A stretch of DNA of 64,000 bases from Puniceibacterium confluentis (lineage in GTDB: Bacteria > Pseudomonadota > Alphaproteobacteria > Rhodobacterales > Rhodobacteraceae), in contig NZ_VOJI01000005.1 in NCBI RefSeq assembly GCF_007923445.1, positions 1-64,000 of the forward strand. The letters are read 5' to 3'. Of this stretch, positions 36,818 through 46,010 are shown one piece after another; the first letter of the stretch is position 1; the number at the start of each line of letters is the position of its first letter. The position numbers were made by a program, and so were the translations under genes. Under the pieces are notes generated by a model. That model searched no databases. It was not told the DNA's origin and saw only the letters and a list, made by a program, of their open reading frames with translations.

Positions 36818-37819
36818 TCAGAACCCCCTGTAGTCGACGGTTGTGCGCTGACCGGTGCGGGCCGCCTGCGCCACCGCCTCGGCCACGGCCAGGGATTTGA
36901 CGCCATCGACGCCGTCGGCACCGGGGCGGCCCTTGCCCGCGACGGCAGTCTCGAACAGCTTGACGGCGTGGTCGTACAGCCCGTGATCCGCGTAGGGCAG
37001 CGGTTCGCGCCCCGCCCCGGTCACGATCTCGACCTCGCCCACCGGGCGCTGGGTCATCACGTTGCGGGCAATGATCGCGCCGTCGGTGCCAAAGATCTGC
37101 AGGCCGGTCTCGGCATACTGATGGGTAAAGCTTTCGTGCGTCTGCACCATCACGCCGGACGGCATGTGCCAGGTCGACATGCAGCTGTCCTCGACCCCCT
37201 GCCCCAACCCGGATTCGGCGGACATGGCGACAACATCGACCGGGTCTTCGCCGAGATGGAACCGCACGGTGTCTGCGTCATGCACCACGATGTCAGCGAT
37301 CACGCCGCCACCGGCCTCGGCACTGGTCAGACGCCAGCCGCGCAGGTGTTCGGGCAGCATCACCGCGTGGTGGACCCGAACACTGAGCACGCGACCGATC
37401 CTGCCCGCCCGGACCGCATCGCGGATTGCGATGTGCGACCCGGCATGGCGCAGGTGGTGGTTGGTGGCAAAGACCACGCCGGCGTTCTCGGCGGCCTGCA
37501 CCATGGTCACGGCATCGCCGATCGTCGTTGCCAGCGGCTTTTCACACAGCACATGCTTGCCCGCTGCAATCGCGGCCATCGCCTGGGCAAAATGCTTTTC
37601 GTTGGTGGTCGAGATGTAGACCGCGTCCAGCCCGGGGTCCGCCAGCATTTCATCCAGCGACGTCATGCCCCGGGTGATGCCATGTGCCTCGGCGTAGCGC
37701 TCCGCACGCTCCGCATCCGCGCTCAGAACCGATGCGACCTGGCCGCCATTGCTGCGGAAAGCGCCGATCATGTGTTCAGCGGCGATGGTGCTGGCCCCTA
37801 TCAAACCCCAGGTCGTCAT
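36818..37819 (-). CDS. Gfo/Idh/MocA-family oxidoreductase, first gene of the LacI operon
   Basis: A 333-residue NAD(P)-dependent oxidoreductase: TTWGLIGASTIAAEHMIGAF with the dinucleotide loop, CEKPLATTIGDAV (EKP motif, about 94-106) and a C-terminal alpha/beta substrate domain. Members oxidise sugars, inositols or related cyclic polyols. ATG 37819 is chosen because GGAGGATGCCGCA precedes it; 23 further codons upstream would run into the operators. It heads the operon, directly behind the operator-like palindromes. Confidence 0.92.
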   Translation of the reverse strand: MTTWGLIGASTIAAEHMIGAFRSNGGQVASVLSADAERAERYAEAHGITRGMTSLDEMLADPGLDAVYISTTNEKHFAQAMAAIAAGKHVLCEKPLATTIGDAVTMVQAAENAGVVFATNHHLRHAGSHIAIRDAVRAGRIGRVLSVRVHHAVMLPEHLRGWRLTSAEAGGGVIADIVVHDADTVRFHLGEDPVDVVAMSAESGLGQGVEDSCMSTWHMPSGVMVQTHESFTHQYAETGLQIFGTDGAIIARNVMTQRPVGEVEIVTGAGREPLPYADHGLYDHAVKLFETAVAGKGRPGADGVDGVKSLAVAEAVAQAARTGQRTTVDYRGF

Positions 37820-37843
37820 TGCGGCATCCTCCCGACTCAATTT

Positions 37844-37876
37844 TGGAACGTTCCAGTAAGCAATAAGAACGTTCCA
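37844..37876 (-). promoter_or_regulatory. Two LacI-type operators in tandem
   Basis: TGGAACGTTCCA (37844-37855) is a perfect 12-bp palindrome, and AAGAACGTTCCA (37865-37876) keeps the ten-base centre. Their centres are 21 bp apart, about two helical turns. They lie 25-57 bases upstream of the first gene of the operon that encodes a LacI-family regulator. The CG-centred palindrome form is usual for LacI operators. Confidence 0.75.
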
Positions 37877-38114
37877 TTTACCTGTCAAGCGGACAGATTC
37901 ACGTCGGCTCCGGCGTCAAGGACGCATGGGATGCCTGCGCTGAGGTCTGAGGATCCGCGGGCCGGCCGCGCGGCGCGGCGACGGGGTGCCGCGTGACACT
38001 GAGGCTGCGCCAGCGGGCAGGAACGGCAAATCAAGGATCACGGGGCGCAGGCTGACCGTTTCCGGCGGGCCTGTAACGGAACACGCGATACCCGATATCG
38101 CCCGAAAGCCGGAC

Positions 38115-38378
38115 TCAGCGTGCGCGGCTGCGCCAGCCACCACGGCGGCGCGGCGCGGCCATGCCGATCAGACCCTCGCGCAGCACCTGGGTCATCGGGT
38201 GGCCGTCTTCGCCATGCCGGTCCAGCAGAGCGCGGATCATCGTCGCCGTGTCCGCGTCCACAGGCACCGCCAGTGCCCAGTCCAGAAAGATCGACCGGCA
38301 TTCCTCGTAGGTGATGCCGTTGATCCGATAGGCTTCGTTGATCAGCCCCTTGGGGTCGGTTGCGTCACCCTTGATCAT
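38115..38378 (-). CDS. Small conserved hypothetical protein coupled to glnE
   Basis: An 87-residue soluble protein: KGDATDPKGLINEAYRINGI, ECRSIFLDWALAVPVDADTA and a basic C-terminus (PRRRGGWRSRAR). ATG overlaps the glnE stop (ATGA), so translation is coupled. I believe this short protein is common in Rhodobacterales, often after glnE, but know no function. The sequence from here to the LacI-operon promoter (37889-38114) shows nothing recognisable. Confidence 0.7.
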   Translation of the reverse strand: MIKGDATDPKGLINEAYRINGITYEECRSIFLDWALAVPVDADTATMIRALLDRHGEDGHPMTQVLREGLIGMAAPRRRGGWRSRAR

Positions 38379-41158
38379 GTCGACTCCTCCGGCTGTGGCA
38401 ATGCGGCATCCAGAATCTCCGCCGCGCGCAGAGTAAGGCGTTCGAGCGTTGCCGCAAGCTCTTGCATGCCGTCGGTGCCGGTGACGGACTGCAGGAAGGC
38501 GCAGCCCCCCGCGCCCAGGGTTTCGGGATCAAGCTCGGCATCGCTGATCAGACGGGCTCCGACCTGAAGGCTCCAGCACAGGGCGTGGGTCTGCAACAGA
38601 TGCGCCGCCGCCCGCGCGTCCAGCCAGCCCTGATCCACCGCCGCGGCCATGCCATCGGCCAATCCCATCGGTGCCCTGCCCGACAGCAGCGCGCCGGCCT
38701 GCGCCGCCAGTTCGATCTCCTGCATCCGGCCGCGCCCCAGCTTCGGATCCCACGGCGCACCGTTGCCCCTTGCCCCGGCGATCCGGGTGCGCATTTCGGC
38801 CACGTCGCGCAGGACATCGGCTTGATTGCGCGGCCGCGCCAGCAGGTCGGCCCGGAATCGGCGCAGATCGGCCGCCAGATCCGCGGGGCCCGCCACCACC
38901 CGCGCCCGGGTCAGCGCCAGATGTTCCCACGTCCAGGCATCTTCGGACTGGTAGGCGCGAAAGGCGGCAAGGCTGGTCGCCACAGGCCCCTGATTGCCGG
39001 ATGGGCGCAGCCGCATATCGGCTTCGTACAACTTGCCCTGTGCCATGGGCGCTGTCAGCGCGGTGATCAGCGCCTGGGTCAGCCGCGCATAATACACCCG
39101 GCTTTGCAGCGGTCGTGCGCCCTCGGACATATCGACGCCGTCAGGGTCGTAGATCACGATGACATCAAGGTCAGACCGTGTGTGCAGCCGACCCGCGCCC
39201 AGCGACCCCATGCCCAGAACAATCGCCCCCCGCCCCGGCGCGGCCCCGTGTTTGCGGGCAAATTCCGCCTGCACCACCGGCCAGAGGCCTTCCAGGGTCA
39301 CCGAGGCCAGATCGGCATAATGGACGCTGGTCTCGTCGGCATCGGTCAGACCGCGCAGCAGGTGGACGCCCACCCGGAAGTGCCATTCGTTCTTCCAGCG
39401 CCGGGCGGCGTCCAGCCTGCGTTCGTAATCTTCCTCACGCTCGAACACGGCAGCCAGATCCGCCGCAAGCGCGTCGCGCCCCGGCCAGTCGGCAAAGAAC
39501 CCGCCGCCGATCACGGCGTCAAATACCTGTGCATTCTGCGACAGATGCCGCGCCAGATCCGGCGAAGTGCCGGTGATGTCCACCATCAGGTCAATCAACT
39601 GCGGGTTGGCCTCGAACAGGGAAAACAGCTGTACCCCGGCGGGCAATCCCGCAAGAAAGCCGTCAAAGGCCAGCAACGCCTCTTCGGGCTTGGCGGCCCG
39701 TTCCAGACGGCTCAGGATCTCGGGACGGAGTCGCTTGAAAATTTCAACGGCGCGGTTTGAACGCAGCGCCGCATAACGCGGCCAGCGGGCAATGACGGCG
39801 CTGTCCTCCAACAGGGTCGGTTCCGGCGCGGGCCCGGACTCGGTGGCAAAGAAACCCTCGGTCAACTCGTGCACCGCGCTTAACCGACATGTCAGATCCT
39901 GGCGCAGCGCGGCTTCGTCCATGTCCATGAAACAGGCCAGCCGGGCAAAACCGTCCGGCTGGTCCGGCAGATCATGGGTCTGCTGGTCATGGATCATCTG
40001 CAGCCGGTGTTCGACTTCCCGGTGATGGCGGTAATGCGCGGTCAGCTCGCCCGCCACCTCTGGTGTGATCCAGCCCCTTTGCGCCAGCAGTTCCAGCCCC
40101 TGCACCGTGCCTCGCACCCGCAGGTCCGGATCCCGCCCGCCAGCAATGATCTGGCGGGTCTGGGTGAAGAATTCGATCTCGCGGATGCCCCCGCGCCCCA
40201 GTTTCATGTTGTGCCCGGGCAGGGTGATCGCACCGCCCAACCCCTTGTGCGCGCGGATTCGCAGGCGCATGTCATGGGCGTCCTGGATGGCGGCAAAGTC
40301 CAGATGTCGCCGCCACACGAAAGGTCGGAGATCGTCGAGAAACCGCGCCCCCGCCTGCAGATCGCCGGCACAGGGGCGCGCCTTGATGTAGGCCGCGCGC
40401 TCCCAGGTCCGGCCAAGGCTTTCGTAATAGCGCTCTGCCGCCTCCATCCCCATGCAGACCGGCGTCACCGACGGGTCGGGGCGCAGTCGCAGGTCGGTGC
40501 GAAACACGTACCCTTCACCGGTCGGATCGTTCATCGTCGCCGCCATCCGCCGGGTGGCCCGAATGAACCCGGCACGGGCCTCGTGGAAATCGTCACGCTT
40601 GTAACGGCTGTCGTCGAACAGGCAGATCAGGTCGATGTCCGAAGAATAATTCAGCTCTCTGGCGCCCATCTTGCCCATCGCCAGCACCACCATGCCGCCG
40701 GCAGAGTCCAGGTCGTCTTCGGTCAGGCCGGGCAGTTTGCCGCGCCGCAGTTCCTGTGCCATTGCCCCATGCAGCGCCCGGGCGCAGGCCAGATCGGCAA
40801 AGTCGCTGAGGGTGCGCGTCACGGTTTCCAGCGGCCAGACACCGCCAAGATCGGCCAGCGCGATCAGCAATGCGATGCGCCGCTTGCCGATGCGCAGATC
40901 GCTGGCCACCTGGTCCAGCGGCGCCGCGCCCAGCGCTGCGAACAGTGCTGCCACCGCTGCTTCGGGGTCGTTCAGCGCCCCCTCCAGCCAGTCGCTTTCG
41001 CGGATCATGAGACCGCGCAGGAACGGGCTGCAGCCTGCGGTTCCCGACAGAAGATCCGCGACCGGACCGCTGGCCCAGGGCAGCGCCTGCAGGGCATCGG
41101 CGGCCTGATCCGTCTCGTAGGGGCGGGGTGTGCGGGTGATGCGATGTTCAAAGGCCAT
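38375..41158 (-). CDS. glnE: Bifunctional glutamine synthetase adenylyltransferase/deadenylase
   Basis: A 927-residue enzyme that adenylylates and deadenylylates glutamine synthetase in response to PII. Two nucleotidyltransferase domains are seen: VLAMGKMGARELNYSSDIDL (about 160-180) and VLGMGSLGAGRLHTRSDLDV (about 660-680), each with the GS..DxD metal-binding motif. ATG 41158 (MAFEHRITR) is chosen over one 36 bases upstream on family length. It ends overlapping the small hypothetical gene and is divergent from the YbaK gene. Confidence 0.95.
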   Translation of the reverse strand: MAFEHRITRTPRPYETDQAADALQALPWASGPVADLLSGTAGCSPFLRGLMIRESDWLEGALNDPEAAVAALFAALGAAPLDQVASDLRIGKRRIALLIALADLGGVWPLETVTRTLSDFADLACARALHGAMAQELRRGKLPGLTEDDLDSAGGMVVLAMGKMGARELNYSSDIDLICLFDDSRYKRDDFHEARAGFIRATRRMAATMNDPTGEGYVFRTDLRLRPDPSVTPVCMGMEAAERYYESLGRTWERAAYIKARPCAGDLQAGARFLDDLRPFVWRRHLDFAAIQDAHDMRLRIRAHKGLGGAITLPGHNMKLGRGGIREIEFFTQTRQIIAGGRDPDLRVRGTVQGLELLAQRGWITPEVAGELTAHYRHHREVEHRLQMIHDQQTHDLPDQPDGFARLACFMDMDEAALRQDLTCRLSAVHELTEGFFATESGPAPEPTLLEDSAVIARWPRYAALRSNRAVEIFKRLRPEILSRLERAAKPEEALLAFDGFLAGLPAGVQLFSLFEANPQLIDLMVDITGTSPDLARHLSQNAQVFDAVIGGGFFADWPGRDALAADLAAVFEREEDYERRLDAARRWKNEWHFRVGVHLLRGLTDADETSVHYADLASVTLEGLWPVVQAEFARKHGAAPGRGAIVLGMGSLGAGRLHTRSDLDVIVIYDPDGVDMSEGARPLQSRVYYARLTQALITALTAPMAQGKLYEADMRLRPSGNQGPVATSLAAFRAYQSEDAWTWEHLALTRARVVAGPADLAADLRRFRADLLARPRNQADVLRDVAEMRTRIAGARGNGAPWDPKLGRGRMQEIELAAQAGALLSGRAPMGLADGMAAAVDQGWLDARAAAHLLQTHALCWSLQVGARLISDAELDPETLGAGGCAFLQSVTGTDGMQELAATLERLTLRAAEILDAALPQPEEST

Positions 41159-41268
41159 GGCGCCTACTTGGCCATGAGCCGGGGACAAGCGCAATGGGCA
41201 GACGCCTTGTCTGCCATCGCTGGCTGCAATAGCACTGCGCCGATGCCCCCCAGACGAAAGCCGCGACC

Positions 41269-41736
41269 ATGAGCAAAAGCCTGACCCGTGTCCGCACCGC
41301 GCTGACCACCGCCGGAATCACGCCGGATATCCGCGAGGTGGGGCAGGCGCGAACCGCACAGGAGGCGGCCGATTCAGTGGGCTGCGCGCTGGACCAGATC
41401 GCCAAATCGATCATCTTTCGCGGCGAGGTGTCGGGCGAGGCGCTGCTGTTCCTGACGGCGGGCGGCAACAAGGTGGATGCCGATCTCGCTGCCGCAGTCG
41501 CGGGCGAAGCCCTGGGCAAGGCGGATGCCACACTGATTCGCGCGCAGACCGGATTTGCCATCGGCGGCGTTGCCCCTGTCGGACACCTGAACCCGATCCG
41601 CGCCTGGCTGGACCCGCGCCTGTGTGCCTTTGAGGTGGTCTGGGCGGCGGCCGGCACGCCCCGGCATGTCTTTGCGCTGGATCCTGAAACGCTGGAACGC
41701 CTGACCGGGGCGGACCAGGCGCACTTTACCGCCTGA
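41269..41736 (+). CDS. YbaK/EbsC-family aminoacyl-tRNA deacylase-like protein
   Basis: A 155-residue protein with the YbaK fold pattern: AKSIIFRGEVSGEALLFLTA with the conserved Lys, GNKVDADLAAAV, and FAIGGVAPVGHLNPIRAWLD near residues 94-113. These proteins hydrolyse mischarged tRNA, for example Cys- or Ala-tRNA(Pro), in the cytoplasm. Stand-alone, divergent from glnE by 110 bases. Exact substrate specificity not deducible. Confidence 0.9.
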   Translation: MSKSLTRVRTALTTAGITPDIREVGQARTAQEAADSVGCALDQIAKSIIFRGEVSGEALLFLTAGGNKVDADLAAAVAGEALGKADATLIRAQTGFAIGGVAPVGHLNPIRAWLDPRLCAFEVVWAAAGTPRHVFALDPETLERLTGADQAHFTA

Positions 41737-41825
41737 CAGAGACCCACCGCAGGCGCGCGGCCGCAAAATGTAAAATACCTTCACATCACCCCTTGAAGAC
41801 TCCGGCCTGCGTCCCGATCTATTCG

Positions 41826-41844
41826 ATGTGAAAGACATTCACAT
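41826..41844 (+). promoter_or_regulatory. Palindrome ATGTGAA-N5-TTCACAT upstream of DUF2852 gene
   Basis: A perfect 7-bp inverted repeat (41826-41832 and 41838-41844) with spacer AGACA lies 26-44 bases before the preferred DUF2852 start. A third copy of TTCACAT is at 41780-41786. It looks like a dimeric regulator site; the spacing (TGTGA-N7-TCACA) differs by one from a classical CRP site. Confidence 0.45.
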
Positions 41845-41869
41845 GACAACGCAGACAACGGAGACCAAC

Positions 41870-42289
41870 ATGACATCTGCCACCTACACTGCCGCGCTTC
41901 CCGCCAACGCCGGTTGGTTTTCGCGCGCCGAAGCATGGCTTGACCAACGGGGCAAGTTTGCCTGGATCGCGGCAACGGTCCTTGGCTTCATCTTCTTCTG
42001 GCCGGTCGGCCTCGCCCTTCTCTTCTACATGTTCTGGAGCAAGAAAATGTTCAGCACTTCCTGCCGCAAGGCCTTCAAGACCACCGGTTTCGGTCACCTG
42101 AAATCCAGCGGCAACTCGGCGTTCGATTCCTACAAGGCCGACACGCTGCGCCGCCTCGAGGAGGAACAGGAAAACTTCGAAGCCTTCCTCAAGCGGCTGC
42201 GCGATGCAAAGGACAAGGCCGAGTTTGACCAGTTCATGGACGACCGCGCCGCACGTGCCAAGGCGACCAACGCCGACGCCGACGCCTGA
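41870..42289 (+). CDS. DUF2852 membrane protein
   Basis: A 139-residue protein with one or two adjacent hydrophobic segments (KFAWIAATVLGFIFFWPVG, then LALLFYMFWSKKMF), followed by a charged helical C-terminus (LRRLEEEQENFEAFLKRL). This is the DUF2852 layout, common in alphaproteobacteria, function unknown. ATG 41870 is preferred because GGAG lies seven bases upstream and the palindrome then falls in the leader; ATGs at 41828 and 41843 are alternatives. Confidence 0.85.
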   Translation: MTSATYTAALPANAGWFSRAEAWLDQRGKFAWIAATVLGFIFFWPVGLALLFYMFWSKKMFSTSCRKAFKTTGFGHLKSSGNSAFDSYKADTLRRLEEEQENFEAFLKRLRDAKDKAEFDQFMDDRAARAKATNADADA

Positions 42290-42360
42290 TCACGGCAATC
42301 ACGACGGCATGGTCCCGACAGGGGCCGTGCCAATATATATCGAGATACCGAGAGGACACC

Positions 42361-42804
42361 ATGTACAGCACTGCTTCTTACCTGCCTGATCCGGTGCAGA
42401 ACCGGGAATTCTATGCCGATGTCGCGGTGAAACGTGCCCTGGCATGGGTCGTCGACGTTCTCGTCGTTGCGGCCTTTCTGGTGCCCGTCGTGGTGTTCAC
42501 CGCCTTCATCGGTCTGTTTTTTCTGGCGCCGCTGTATCTGGTGCTCAGCTTCATGTACCGCACGATCACCATCGCCAACGGCTCCGCCACCTGGGGGATG
42601 CGCCTGATGTCGATCGAACTGCGCGATGCAGCGGGCGCGCGCCTGAATCTTGGCCAGGCCTTTCTGCACACGCTGGGATATGCGCTCTCGCTTTCCTTCA
42701 TGCCGGTGCAACTTGCCTCGGTGATCTTCATGTGCGCGACCGAACGTGGTCAGGGTGTCACCGACATGGCCCTGGGAACGGTGATGATCAACCGCCGCGG
42801 CTAG
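42361..42804 (+). CDS. RDD-family membrane protein
   Basis: A 147-residue membrane protein. The RDD signature is recognisable: [20 protein letters not shown] (first segment with Arg and Asp), a second segment near 45-65, then [20 protein letters not shown], and a final hydrophobic part near 105-125. Family members are small membrane proteins of mostly unknown role, some implicated in ion exchange. GAGAGGACACC precedes the ATG. It follows the DUF2852 gene in the same direction by 71 bases. Confidence 0.9.
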   Translation: MYSTASYLPDPVQNREFYADVAVKRALAWVVDVLVVAAFLVPVVVFTAFIGLFFLAPLYLVLSFMYRTITIANGSATWGMRLMSIELRDAAGARLNLGQAFLHTLGYALSLSFMPVQLASVIFMCATERGQGVTDMALGTVMINRRG

Positions 42805-42974
42805 ACCCGCACAGCGATGCACTTCCGCCCGGCACACACTGCCGGGCGCTTGCGCGTTCCGGTCATCGGGCAACCGGTTCAGGTGGCCACGAAAGCCGAG
42901 ACTTTCAGCGGGGCTTGGCCTGCCCGCCATCTGTTGCTAAGTTTTTGCAAAACCTTCGTCAGGACAAGATCTTC

Positions 42975-43784
42975 ATGCGCCACTCGCTGCCTCTTGCGCC
43001 GCAGTTCTATGTGACCGCGCCTCAGCCCTGCCCCTATCTTGCCGGGCGGATGGAGCGGAAACTGTTCACCGCCCTGCAGGGTGAACAGGCGGAAAAGCTG
43101 AATGACAGCCTGTCCAAGCAGGGGTTCCGGCGTTCGCAGAACGTGCTGTACCGGCCATCCTGCGCCGACTGCGCCGCCTGCCTGTCGGCACGGATCGACG
43201 TCGCGGCGTTCAGACCCAGCAAAAGCCAGCGCCGCACGATGAAGCGCAACGCCTATCTCAAGCGCTACGCCGCCAGCCCCTGGGCCACCGAGGATCAGTA
43301 CAGCCTGTTCCGCCGCTATCTGGACCACCGCCATGCGGATGGCGGCATGGCCGACATGGATGTCTTTGAATTTGCGGCCATGATCGAGGAAACGCCGATC
43401 CGCAGCCGGGTCGTTCAGTACTCCGACGCCGAGGGCAGGCTGACGGCTGTCTGCCTGACGGACGTGCTCGATGACGGGCTGTCGATGGTCTATTCCTTTT
43501 ACGAACCGGACCTGGCGCAGCAAAGTCTGGGCTCCTGGATGATTCTGGACCACGTGGCGATCGCCCGGGAAACCGGTCTTCCCTACGTCTATCTGGGCTA
43601 CTGGGTGCCCGGATCACCCAAAATGGGCTACAAATCCGGTTTTTCAGGAATCGAGGTTTACCGGCACGGCCGCTGGCAGAAAATGCGCGCGCCCGAGGAA
43701 TATGCCGCCGATACCCATCCGCTTTCGACCGATCCGATCGCGGAACAGGTGGCGAATATCTCGCTGCCCGACACCCGGGGCTGA
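42975..43784 (+). CDS. bpt: Arginyl/leucyl-tRNA--protein transferase
   Basis: A 269-residue Bpt: N-terminal [14 protein letters not shown] (about residues 16-29), [16 protein letters not shown] with the conserved Cys cluster, and [20 protein letters not shown] near 216-235. Bpt adds Leu to N-terminal Asp/Glu of proteins, making N-degron substrates for ClpS/ClpAP. The start at 42975 ([16 protein letters not shown]) is the family start; the same frame is open far upstream but without likeness. A perfect TTTTGCAAAA palindrome is just upstream (42943-42952). Confidence 0.93.
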   Translation: MRHSLPLAPQFYVTAPQPCPYLAGRMERKLFTALQGEQAEKLNDSLSKQGFRRSQNVLYRPSCADCAACLSARIDVAAFRPSKSQRRTMKRNAYLKRYAASPWATEDQYSLFRRYLDHRHADGGMADMDVFEFAAMIEETPIRSRVVQYSDAEGRLTAVCLTDVLDDGLSMVYSFYEPDLAQQSLGSWMILDHVAIARETGLPYVYLGYWVPGSPKMGYKSGFSGIEVYRHGRWQKMRAPEEYAADTHPLSTDPIAEQVANISLPDTRG

Positions 43785-43870
43785 TCCGCGCGCCCGCACC
43801 GCAGGCGCATCCTGCAAGGCCCCTCTGAAGAATCAGCACAGAATCGGCCGAGGGTCCGAACAGGGCACCG

Positions 43871-44533
43871 CTATGCCAGCAGGCGCCCCACAACCGGCAG
43901 CAGTTCGTCAAAATGTCCGATCAGCGCCTCTGGCTCCAGCGCCGCCATGTCTTCGCCTGACGGTCCGAAGGTCACCAGCACACAGGGCACCCCCGCGGCC
44001 GCAGCGGTCTTGCGGTCGGTCGCGGTATCGCCAATCAGGCAGCTTTGCCCAACGGCGCCGCCCGCCGCAGTCACCGCCGCGACGTAGGGCGCGGCGTCGG
44101 GTTTGCGCACCGGCAGCGTATCGGCGCCAACCATTGATCCGAACAGGTTGCGCACCCCCAGCCGTTGCAGCAGCATCTCGGCCAGAGCGGCGGGTTTGTT
44201 GGTGCAGATTCCGGTGCGATAGCCGCCGGCCAGCAGCGCCTCGATCGACTCGACCGCGCCGGGGTACAGCACCGTATGCACGTCTATCGCCGCGCCATAG
44301 GCGCTCAGCAGTTCGGGATACCAGCGGTCCACCACCACCTCGTCGATCCGGCCCATGCGCGTCAACCCCAGCGTCAGCATGGCCCGCCCGCCCCGCAGGG
44401 CGGTCGCCGCATCGGTGACCGGGTCCAGCACCTCACCCGCCCCCATTGCCACAAAGCAATGGTTCGCGGCGGCGATCAGATCGCCGCTGGTGTCGGCCAG
44501 CGTTCCGTCTAGGTCGAAGATCACTGTACGCAT
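43871..44533 (-). CDS. gph: Phosphoglycolate phosphatase-like HAD hydrolase
   Basis: A 220-residue HAD enzyme: nucleophile motif FDLDGTLADTSGDL at the N-terminus, ICTNKPAALAEMLLQRLG (motif II Thr and Lys region) and LIGDTATDRKTAAAAGVPCV (motif IV acids). It removes phosphate from 2-phosphoglycolate, which arises in DNA repair or oxygenase activity. Relatives with other sugar phosphates exist, so the symbol is a best guess. Start at 44533 gives MRTVIFDLDG; it is divergent from glmU by 121 bases. Confidence 0.82.
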   Translation of the reverse strand: MRTVIFDLDGTLADTSGDLIAAANHCFVAMGAGEVLDPVTDAATALRGGRAMLTLGLTRMGRIDEVVVDRWYPELLSAYGAAIDVHTVLYPGAVESIEALLAGGYRTGICTNKPAALAEMLLQRLGVRNLFGSMVGADTLPVRKPDAAPYVAAVTAAGGAVGQSCLIGDTATDRKTAAAAGVPCVLVTFGPSGEDMAALEPEALIGHFDELLPVVGRLLA

Positions 44534-44654
44534 AAAAACTCCCGCCGCCCTGCTGGACCTGTCATAACCCGCAATCCAACGTGAACCACACTCACCTTGC
44601 CCTGCGCCACAGGACCGATAAAACGGTGGCGGGAAAATAACAAAGAGAAATGGC

Positions 44655-46010
44655 ATGAGCATCGCACTGATCATTCTGGCCGCAGGTAAAGGCACACGGA
44701 TGGAATCGCACCTGCCCAAAGTCCTGCACAAGATCGGCGGCGCACCGATGCTGCTGCATGCGATGCAGTCAGGCATCGCTCTGTCGCCCGAGCGCATCAT
44801 CGTTGTGGCGGGTCACGGCGCCGACCGGGTACGCATCGCCGCGCAGGCGCACGACCCCGACACCGAAGTGGTGATCCAGACCGAACAGCTGGGCACCGCC
44901 CATGCCGTGGCGCAGGCCAGGCCCGCCCTGAACGGTTTCGACGGTGACGTGCTGGTGCTCTATGGCGACACGCCGTTCATCAGCCACGCCTCGCTCGAGG
45001 CGATGGCTGTCGCCCGGGCACAGCATGACGTCGTTGTGCTGGGCTTCGAGGCCACCGACCCGGACCGCTATGGCCGCCTGGTGATGCAGGGCGAGTCGCT
45101 GCAACGGATCGTCGAGTTCAAGGACGCATCGGTCGACGAGCGCACGATCACCCTGTGCAATTCGGGGGTGATTTCAGCACAGGCCGAAACTCTGTTCGAC
45201 CTGATCGACGCCGTCGGCAACGACAACGCCGGCGAAGAACATTACCTGACCGACATCATCGGCATCGCCCGCGCCCGCGGCCTGTCCGCCACCGCCGTCA
45301 CCTGCGACGAATCCGAGACGCTGGGCATCAACTCCCGCGCCGAACTTGCCCGCGCCGAGGCCGCGTTTCAGTCCCGCGCCCGCGCCGCGCTGCTTGCGGA
45401 CGGCGTGACCATGCAGGCGCCCGAAACGGTGTTTCTGTCGTTCGACACGGTGATTGGACGCGACGCCGAGATCGAGCCCAATGTGGTTTTCGGTCCCGGC
45501 GCCACCATCGAATCCGGCGCCCGCATTCGCGCCTTTTCGCACCTTGAAGGCTGTCATGTGTCCCGCGGCGCGGTGGTCGGGCCGTTTGCCCGCCTGCGCC
45601 CCGGAGCCGAACTGGCCGAAGATGTGCACGTCGGCAACTTTGTCGAGGTCAAGAACGCGCAACTTGCCGAAGGCGTCAAAGCCAACCACCTGACCTATAT
45701 CGGTGACGCCGACATCGGCGAGCGCAGCAACATCGGCGCAGGCACGATCACCTGCAATTATGACGGCGTGTTCAAGCACCGGACCACCATCGGCGCGGAC
45801 GCCTTCATCGGGTCCAACACCATGCTGGTGGCCCCGGTCTCCGTCGGTGACGGCGCCCTGACCGCAAGCGGTTCGGTGATCACCCGCGACGTGCCGGACG
45901 GCGCGCTTGCACTGGCGCGCGCGCCGCAGGTGACCAAAGACGGTCACGCAAAAAGATTGTTCGAAATGTTGAAGAAAAAGAAAGAAAACCTGCGAAAAGG
46001 GGTTATTTGA
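44655..46010 (+). CDS. glmU: Bifunctional UDP-GlcNAc pyrophosphorylase/glucosamine-1-phosphate acetyltransferase
   Basis: A 451-residue GlmU. The N-terminal uridyltransferase has LAAGKGTRMESHLPKVLH (residues 8-25), the QLGTAHAV loop and YGDTPF. From about residue 255 the left-handed beta-helix acetyltransferase follows (VFGPGATIESGARI, AEGVKANHLTYIGD, IGAGTITCNYDG). It makes UDP-GlcNAc for cell wall and lipopolysaccharide. Its stop overlaps the glmS start by one base, so both steps of amino-sugar synthesis are coupled. Confidence 0.97.
   Translation: MSIALIILAAGKGTRMESHLPKVLHKIGGAPMLLHAMQSGIALSPERIIVVAGHGADRVRIAAQAHDPDTEVVIQTEQLGTAHAVAQARPALNGFDGDVLVLYGDTPFISHASLEAMAVARAQHDVVVLGFEATDPDRYGRLVMQGESLQRIVEFKDASVDERTITLCNSGVISAQAETLFDLIDAVGNDNAGEEHYLTDIIGIARARGLSATAVTCDESETLGINSRAELARAEAAFQSRARAALLADGVTMQAPETVFLSFDTVIGRDAEIEPNVVFGPGATIESGARIRAFSHLEGCHVSRGAVVGPFARLRPGAELAEDVHVGNFVEVKNAQLAEGVKANHLTYIGDADIGERSNIGAGTITCNYDGVFKHRTTIGADAFIGSNTMLVAPVSVGDGALTASGSVITRDVPDGALALARAPQVTKDGHAKRLFEMLKKKKENLRKGVI

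Noticed and set aside
32907-37996. Two long plus-strand frames (823 and 839 codons) opposite the catabolic operon
   Set aside because: Antisense to well-recognised enzymes whose motifs lie on the minus strand; no ribosome sites or family likeness.
41826-41844. Classical CRP site
   Set aside because: The TGTGA and TCACA halves are seven bases apart, not six, so it is listed only as an unassigned palindrome.
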